Of a stretch of 64,000 nt of DNA, positions 50,301 to 59,300 are shown piece by piece. The stretch's first letter is position 1, and each line of letters opens with the position of its first letter. The stretch covers positions 35,578,820 through 35,642,819 of the forward strand of contig OZ025261.1 in NCBI GenBank assembly GCA_964019135.1, in the 5' to 3' direction. The translations under genes were made by a program, and so were the position numbers. The notes under the pieces were generated by a model. The model saw nothing but the letters and a program-made list of their open reading frames with translations. It did no database searches and had not been told where the DNA came from. Source of the stretch: Arenicola marina (Eukaryota > Annelida > Polychaeta > Arenicolidae).

Positions 50301-53300
50301 GGCGGTTCTACGGTCCTGCGATGGCCGGTCTCCTGTGGCCTCCGACTGTACATCGCGTCATCACGCCCTGGCGGTTCTACGGTCCTGCGGTGGCCGGTCT
50401 CCCGTGACCTGCGACTGTAAATGACGTCATCACGCCCTGGCGGTTTTACGGTCCTGCGGTGGCCGGTCTCCCGTGGCCTGCGACTGTACATCGCGTCATC
50501 ACGCTCTGGCGGATCTACGGTTCTGCGGTGGCCGGTCTCCCGTGGCCTCCGACTGTACATCGCGTCATCACGCTCTGGCGGATCTACGGTTCTGCGGTGG
50601 CCGGTCTCCCGTGGCCTGCGACTGTACATCGCGTCATCACGCTCTGGCGGATCTACGGTCCTGCGGTGGCCGGTCTCCCGTGGCCTCCGACTCTACATTG
50701 CGTCATCACGCTCTGGCGGTTCTACGGTCCTGCCATGGCCGGTCTCCCGTGGCCTCCGACTGTACATCGCGTCATCACGCTCTGGCGGATCTACGGTCCT
50801 GCGGTGGCCGGTCTCCCGTGGCCTCCGAATCTACATTGCGTCATCACGCTCTGGCGGTTCTACGGTCCTGCCATGGCCGGTCTCCCGTGGCCTCCGACTG
50901 TACATCGCGTCATCACGCTCTGGCGGATCTACGGTCCTGCGGTGGCCGGTCTCCCGTGGCCTGCGACTGTACATCGCGTCATCACGCTCTGGCGGATCTA
51001 CGGTCCTGCGGTGGCCGGTCTCCCGTGGCCTCCGACTGTACATCGCGTCATCACGCTCTGGCGGATCTACGGTCCTGCGGTGGCCGGTCTCCCGTGGCCT
51101 CCGAATCTACATTGCGTCATCACGCTCTGGCGGATCTACGGTCCTGCGGTGGCCGGTCTCCCGTGGCCTCCGAATCTACATTGCGTCATCACGCTCTGGC
51201 GGATCTACGGTCCTGCGGTGGCCGGTCTCCCGTGGCCTCCGACTGTACATCGCGTCATCACGCTCTGGCGGATCTACGGTCCTGCGGTGGCCGGTCTCCC
51301 GTGGCCTCCGAATCTACATTGCGTCATCACGCTCTGGCGGTTCTACGGTCCTGCCATGGCCGGTCTCCCGTGGCCTCCGACTGTACATCGCGTCATCACG
51401 CTCTGGCGGATCTACGGTCCTGCGGTGGCCGGTCTCCCGTGGCCTCCGACTCTACATTGCGTCATCACGCTCTGGCGGTTCTACGGTCCTGCCATGGCCG
51501 GTCTCCCGTGGCCTCCGACTGTACATCGCGTCATCACGCTCTGGCGGATCTACGGTCCTGCGGTGGCCGGTCTCCCGTAGCCTCCGACTCTACATTGCGT
51601 CATCACGCTCTGGCGGTTCTACGGTCCTGCCATGGCCGGTCTCCCGTGGCCTCCGACTATACATCGCGTCATCACGCTCTGGCGGATCTACGGTCCTGCG
51701 GTGGCCGGTCTCCCGTGGCCTCCGACTCTACATTGCGTCATCACGCTCTGGCGGTTCTACGGTCCTGTCATGGCCGGTCTCCCGTGGCCTCCGACTCTAC
51801 ATCGCGTCATCACGCTCTGGCGGTTCTACGGTCCTGCGGTGGCCGGTCTCCCGTGGCCTCCGACTGTACATCGCGTCATCACGCTCTGGCGGTTCTACGG
51901 TCCTGCCATGGCCGGTCTCCCGTGGCCTCCGACTGTACATCGCGTCATCACGCTCTGGCGGTACTACGGTCCTGCGGTGGCCGGTCTCCCGTGGCCTCCG
52001 ACTCTACATTGCGTCATCACGCTCTGGCGGTTCTACGGTCCTGCCATGGCCGGTCTCCCGTGGCCTCCGACTGTACATCGCGTCATCACGCTCTGGCGGT
52101 ACTACGGTCCTGCGGTGGCCGGTCTCCCGTGGCCTCCGACTCTACATTGCGTCATCACGCTCTGGCGGTTCTACGGTCCTGCCATGGCCGGTCTCCCGTG
52201 GCCTCCGACTGTACATCGCGTCAGCACGCAAAGGCGTTTCTACGGGTTACAGATTCCGAACGTCCTGACTCTCACGGGATTTATTTTCAAAGCAAGACTT
52301 TCAAACAGTTTTAGCGACACCTCCGTGATATAACAGTAGCAATGATCTGCCTCGAGCAGTGCGGTGTAAGCTCTCAAACAGTGTTAGCGAAACCTCCGTG
52401 ATATAACAGTGGCAATGATCTGCCTCGAGCAGTGCGGTGTAAGCTCTCCAACAGTGCTGGCGACACCTCTGTGATATAACAGTGGCAATGATCTGCCTCG
52501 AGCAGTGCGGTGTAAGCTCTCAAACAGTGTTGGCGACACCTCCGTGATACAACTATGGCAATGATCTGCCTCGAGCAGTGCGGTGTAAGCTCTCAAACAG
52601 TGCTGGCGACACCTCCGTGATATAACAGTGGCAATGATCTGCCTCGAGCAGTGCGGTGTAAGCTCTCAAACAGTGTTAGCGACACCTCCGTGATATAACA
52701 GTGGCAATGATCTGCCTCGAGCAGTGCGGTGTAAGCTCTCCAACAGTGCTGGCGACACCTCCGTGATATAACAGTGGCAATGATCTGCCTCGAGCAGTGC
52801 GGTGTGAGCTCTCAAACAGTGTTAGCGACACCTCCGTGATATAACAGTGGCAATGATCTGCCTCGAGCAGTGCGGTGTAAGCTCTCCAACAGCGTTGGCG
52901 ACACCTCCGTGATATAACAGTGGCAATGATCTGCCTCGAGCAGTGCGGTGTAAGCTCTCCAACAGTGCTGGCGACACCTCCGTGATATAACAGTGGCAAT
53001 GATCTGCCTCGAGCAGTGCGGTGTAAGCTCTCAAACAGTGTTAGCGAAACCTCCGTGATATAACAGTGGCAATGATCTGCCTCGAGCAGTGCGGTGTAAG
53101 CTCTCAAACAGTGTTAGCGACACCTCTGTGATATAACAGTGGCAATGATATGCCTCGAGCAGTGCGGTGTAAGCTCTCCAACAGTGTTAGCGACACCTCC
53201 GTGATATAACAGTGGCAATGATCTGCCTCGAGCAGTGCGGTGTAAGCTCTCAAACAGTTTTAGCGACACCTCCGTGATATAACAGTGGCAATGATCTGCC

Positions 53301-56300
53301 TCGAGCAGTGCGGTGTAAGCTCTCCAACAGTGCTGGCGACACCTCCGTGATATAACAGTGGCAATGATCTGCCTCGAGCAGTGCGGTGTAAGCTCTCAAA
53401 CAGTTTTAGCGACACCTCCGTGATATAACAGTGGCAATGATCTGCCTCGAGCAGTGCGGTGTAAGCTCTCAAACAGTGTTAGCGACACCTCCGTGATATA
53501 ACAGTGGCAATGATCTGCCTCGAGCAGTGCGGTGTAAGCTCTCAAACAGTGTTAGCGAAACCTCCGTGATATAACAGTGGCAATGATCTGCCTCGTGCAG
53601 TGCGGTGTAAGCTCTCAAACAGTGTTGGCGACACCTCCGTGATATAACAGTGGCAATGATCTGCCTCGAGCAGTGCGGTGTAAGCTCTCCAACAGTGCTG
53701 GCGACACCTCCGTGATATAACAGTGGCAATGATCTGCCTCGAGCAGTGCGGTGTAAGCTCTCAAACAGTGTTAGCGACACCTCCGTGATATAACAGTGGC
53801 AATGATCTGCCTCGAGCAGTGCGGTGTAAGCTCTCAAACAGTGTTGGCGACACCTCCGTGATATAACAGTGGCAATGATCTGCCTCGAGCAGTGCGGTGT
53901 AAGCTCTCCAACAGTGCTGGCGACACCTCCGTGATATAACAGTGGCAATGATCTGCCTCGAGCAGTGCGGTGTAAGCTCTCAAACAGTGTTAGCGACACC
54001 TCCGTATATCGTCCCTCTCTCTTTCTCCCCTCTTTCACAGATCTACTTCAAGAACGTGCACCCCAAGTTCCCGGATGGAGGCAAGATGTCTCAGTACCTG
54101 GAGGGCATGGAGATCGGCGACTACATCGACTTCCGCGGACCCAACGGACTGCTCGTCTACCAGGGCCAGGGTCAGTGCCGCCATCATGGCTCTTACTATC
54201 ATAATGATAACAATAATAATATAAATTACTATGCTAATGGTAGAAATAGGAATTAGGATGATAATAATAAGAACTATACTCCTTATAAGGGATTATAATA
54301 ATGTAAATTATAATGATAGTAAAATGAACTATAATAATAGGAAGCATAATAAAAGGAATTATAAAAATAAGAATTATGATGATAATCAAAGTTATGGGTT
54401 AATAGTTTCATTATAGAAGTAGAATATCATAATTATGTAAATAAATTAATAATTGTACTAATTATATTAATTGTGCCAATATCTAAGTTTCGTAAGGATC
54501 CCTTGACGCGTTCTTTCACGCAGGATTTGTTTGCCAGACTCTCAGACATCAGATCGTTTACTCAATCAGTCTGTTTGGCGTTATATCTCGTGGTAGATCT
54601 AGTAGATACAAATAATATTATTATGTACATTTTTTAGGAACTTTCGCCATCCGTCCGGACAAGAAGACTCCCCCAGTGAAGAAGTCAGCGAAGAAGCTGG
54701 GCATGATCGCCGGGGGCACTGGTAAGGCAGGGATGGGTGGGGTGGTAGCTGGGCATGATCGCCGGCGGCACTGGTAAGGCAGGGACGGGTGGGGTGGTAG
54801 CTGGGCATGATCGCCGGCGGCACTGGTAAGGCAGGGATGGGTGGGGTGGTAGCTGGGCATGATCGCCGGCGGCACTGGTAAGGCAGGGATGGGTGGGGTG
54901 GTAGCTGGGCATGGTCGCCGGCGGCACTGGTAAGGCAGGGATGGGTGGGGTGGTAGCTGGGCATGATCGCCGGCGGCACTGGTAAGGCAGGGATGGGTGG
55001 GGTGGTAGCTGGGCATGATCGCCGGCGGCACTGGTAAGGCAGGGATGGGTGGGGTGGTAGCTGGGCATGATCGCCGGCGGCACTGGTAAGGCAGGGATGG
55101 GTGGGGTGGTAGCTGGGCATGATCGCCGGCGGCACTGGTAAGGCAGGGATGGGTGGGGTGGTAGCTGGGCATGATCGCCGGGGGCACTGGTAAGGCAGGG
55201 ATGGGTGGGGTGGTAGCTGGGCATGATCGCCGGCGGCACTGGTAAGGCAGGGATGGGTGGGGTGGTAGCTGGGCATGATCGCCGGCGGCACTGGTAAGGC
55301 AGGGATGGGTGGGGTGGTAGCTGGGCATGATCGCCGGCGGCACTGGTAAGGCAGGGATGGGTGGGGTGGTAGCTGGGCATGATCGCCGGGGGCACTGGTA
55401 AGGCAGGGATGGGTGGGGTGGTAGCTGGGCATGATCGCCGGCGGCACTGGTAAGGCAGGGATGGGTGGGGTGGTAGCTGGGCATGATCGCCGGGGGCACT
55501 GGTAAGGCAGGGATGGGTGGGGTGGTAGCTGGGCATGATCGCCGGCGGCACTGGTAAGGCAGGGATGGGTGGGGTGGAGCTGGGCATGATCGCCGGCGGC
55601 ACTGGTAAGGCAGGGATGGGTGGGGTGGTAGCTGGGCATGATCGCCGGCGGCACTGGTAAGGCAGGGATGGGTGGGGTGGTAGCTGGGCATGATCGCCGG
55701 CGGCACTGGTAAGGCAGGGATGGGTGGGGTGGTAGCTGGGCATGATCGCCGGCGGCACTGGTAAGGCAGGGATGGGTGGGGTGGTAGCTGGGCATGATCG
55801 CCGGCGGCACTGGTAAGGCAGGGATGGGTGGGGTGGTAGCTGGGCATGATCGCCGGCGGCACTGGTAAGGCAGGGATGGGTGGGGTGGTAGCTGGGCATG
55901 ATCGCCGGCGGCACTGGTAAGGCAGGGATGGGTGGGGTGGTAGCTGGGCATGATCGCCAGCGGCACTGGTAAGGCAGGGATGGGTGGGGTGGTAGCTGGG
56001 CATGATCGCCGGCGGCACTGGTAAGGCAGGGATGGGTGGGGTGGTAGCTGGGCATGATCGCCGGCGGCACTGGTAAGGCAGGGATGGGTAGGGTGGTAGC
56101 TGGGCATGATCGCCGGCGGCACTGGTAAGGCAGGGATGGGTGGGGTGGTGGCTGGGCATGATCGCCGGCGGCACTGGTAAGGCAGGGATGGGTGGGGTGG
56201 TAGCTGGGCATGATCGCCGGCGGCACTGGTAAGGCAGGGATGGGTGGGGTGGTAGCTGGGCATGATCGCCGGCGGCACTGGTAAGGCAGGGATGGGTGGG

Positions 56301-59300
56301 GTGGTAGCTGGGCATGATCGCCGGCGGCACTGGTAAGGCAGGGATGGGTGGGGTGGTAGCTGGGCATGATCGCCGGCGGCACTGGTAAGGCAGGGATGGG
56401 TGGGGTGGTAGCTGGGCATGATCGCCGGCGGCACTGGTAAGGCAGGGATGGGTGGGGTGGTAGCTGGGCATGATCGCCGGCGGCACTGGTAAGGCAGGGA
56501 TGGGTGGGGTGGTAGCTGGGCATGATCGCCGGCGGCACTGGTAAGGCAGGGATGGGTGGGGTGGTAGCTGGGCATGATCGCCGGCGGCACTGGTAAGGCA
56601 GGGATGGGTGGAGTGGTAGCTGGGCATGATCGCCGGCGGCACTGGTAAGGCAGGGATGGGTGAGGTGGTAGCTGGGCATGATCGCCGGCGGCACTGGTAA
56701 GGCAGGGATGGGTGGGGTGGTAGCTGGGCATGATCGCCGGCGGCACTGGTAAGGCAGGGATGGGTGGGGTGGTAGCTGGGCATGATCGCCGGCGGCACTG
56801 GTAAGGCAGGGATGGGTGGGGTGGTAGCTGGGCATGATCGCCGGCGGCACTGGTAAGACAGGGATGGGTGGGGTGGTAGCTGGGCATGATCGCCGGCGGC
56901 ACTGGTAAGGCAGGGATGGGTGGGGTGGTAGCTGGGCATGATCGCCGGCGGCACTGGTAAGGCAGGGATGGGTGGGGTGGTAGCTGGGCATGATCGCCGG
57001 CGGCACTGGTAAGGCAGGGATGGGTGGGGTGGTAGCTGGGCATGATCGCCGGCGGCACTGGTAAGGCAGGGATGGGTGGGGTGGTAGCTGGGCATGATCG
57101 CCGGCGGCACTGGTAAGGCAGGGATGGGTGGGGTGGTAGCTGGGCATGATCGCCGGCGGCACTGGTAAGGCAGGGATGGGTGGGGTGGTAGCTGGGCATG
57201 ATCGCCGGCGGCACTGGTAAGGCAGGGATGGGTGAGGTGGTAGCTGGGCATGATCGCCGGCGGCACTGGTAAGGCAGGGATGGGTGGGGTGGTAGCTGGG
57301 CATGATCGCCGGCGGCACTGGTAAGGCAGGGATGGGTGGGGTGGTAGCTGGGCATGATCGCCGGCGGCACTGGTAAGGCAGGGATGGGTGGGGTGGTAGC
57401 TGGGCATGATCGCCGGCGGCACTGGTAAGGCAGGGATGGGTGGAGTGGTAGCTGGGCATGATCGCCGGCGGCACTGGTAAGGCAGGGATGGGTGAGGTGG
57501 TAGCTGGGCATGATCGCCGGCGGCACTGGTAAGGCAGGGATGGGTGGGAGTGGTAGCTGGGCATGATCGCCGGCGGCACTGGTAAGGCAGGGATGGGTGG
57601 GGTGGTAGCTGGGCATGATCGCCGGCGGCACTGGTAAGGCAGGGATGGGTGGGTGGTAGCTGGGCATGATCGCCGGCGGCACTGGTAAGGCAGGGATGGG
57701 TGAGGTGGTAGCTGGGCATGATCGCCGGCGGCACTGGTAAGGCAGGGATGGGTGGGGTGGTAGCTGGGCATGATCGCCGGCGGCACTGGTAAGGCAGGGA
57801 TGGGTGAGGTGGTAGCTGGGCATGATCGCCGGCGGCACTGGTAAGGCAGGGATGGGTGGGGTGGTAGCTGGGCATGATCGCCGGCGGCACTGGTAAGGCA
57901 GGGATGGGTGGGGTGGTAGCTGGGCATGATCGCCGGCGGCACTGGTAAGGCAGGATGGGTGGGGCGGTAGCTGGGCATGATCGCCGGCGGCACTGGTAAG
58001 GCAGGGATGGGTGGGGTGGTAGCTGGGCATGATCGCCGGCGGCACTGGTAAGGCAGGGATGGGTGGGGTGGTAGCTGGGCATGATCGCCGGCGGCACTGG
58101 TAAGGCAGGGATGGGTGAGGGTGGTAGCTGGGCATGATCGCCGGCGGCACTGGTAAGGCAGGGATGGGTGGGGTGGTAGCTGGGCATGATCGCCGGCGGC
58201 ACTGGTAAGGCAGGGATGGGTGGGGTGGTAGCTGGGCATGATCGCCGGCGGCACTGGTAAGGCAGGGATGGGTGGGGTGGTAGCTGGGCATGATCGCCGG
58301 CGGCACTGGTAAGGCAGGGATGGGTGAGGTGGTAGCTGGGCATGATCGCCGGCGGCACTGGTAAGGCAGGGATGGGGTGGTGGTGGTAGCTGGGCATGAT
58401 CGCCGGCGGCACTGGTAAGGCAGGGATGGGTGGGGTGGTAGCTGGGCATGATCGCCGGCGGCACTGGTAAGGCAGGGATGGGTGGGGTGGTAGCTGGGCA
58501 TGATCGCCGGCGGCACTGGTAAGGCAGGGATGGGTGGGGTGGTAGCTGGGCATGATCGCCGGCGGCACTGGTAAGGCAGGATGGGTGGGGTGGTAGCTGG
58601 GCATGATCGCCGGCGGCACTGGTAAGGCAGGGATGGGTGGGGTGGTAGCTGGGCATGATCGCCGGCGGCACTGGTAAGGCAGGGATGGGTGGGGTGGTAG
58701 CTGGGCATGATCGCCGGCGGCACTGGTAAGGCAGGGATGGGTGGGGTGGTAGCTGGGCATGATCGCCGGCGGCACTGGTAAGGCAGGGATGGGTGGGGTG
58801 GTAGCTGGGCATGATCGCCGGCGGCACTGGTAAGGCAGGGATGGGTGGGGTGGTAGCTGGGCATGATCGCCGGCGGCACTGGTAAGGCAGGGATGGGTGG
58901 GGTGGTAGCTGGGCATGATCGCCGGCGGCACTGGTAAGGCAGGGATGGGTGGGGTGGTAGCTGGGCATGATCGCCGGCGGCACTGGTAAGGCAGGGATGG
59001 GTGGGGTGGTAGCTGGGCATGATCGCCGGCGGCACTGGTAAGGCAGGGATGGGTGGGGTGGTAGCTGGGCATGATCGCCGGCGGCACTGGTAAGGCAGGG
59101 ATGGGTGGGGTGGTAGCTGGGCATGATCGCCGGCGGCACTGGTAAGGCAGGGATGGGTGGGGTGGTAGCTGGGCATGATCGCCGGCGGCACTGGTAAGGC
59201 AGGGATGGGTGGGGTGGTAGCTGGGCATGATCGCCGGCGGCACTGGTAAGGCAGGGATGGGTGGGGTGGTAGCTGGGCATGATCGCCGGCGGCACTGGTA

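Noticed and set aside
50421-52314. Plus-strand frames of more than 600 codons ([16 protein letters not shown]-type peptides) and minus-strand counterparts
   Set aside because: A 69 bp stop-free tandem repeat inside CYB5R intron 3 produces them. They start and end with the array.
52384-54038. Minus-strand repeat frames ([14 protein letters not shown]-type peptides)
   Set aside because: By-product of the 73 bp intron 3 array.
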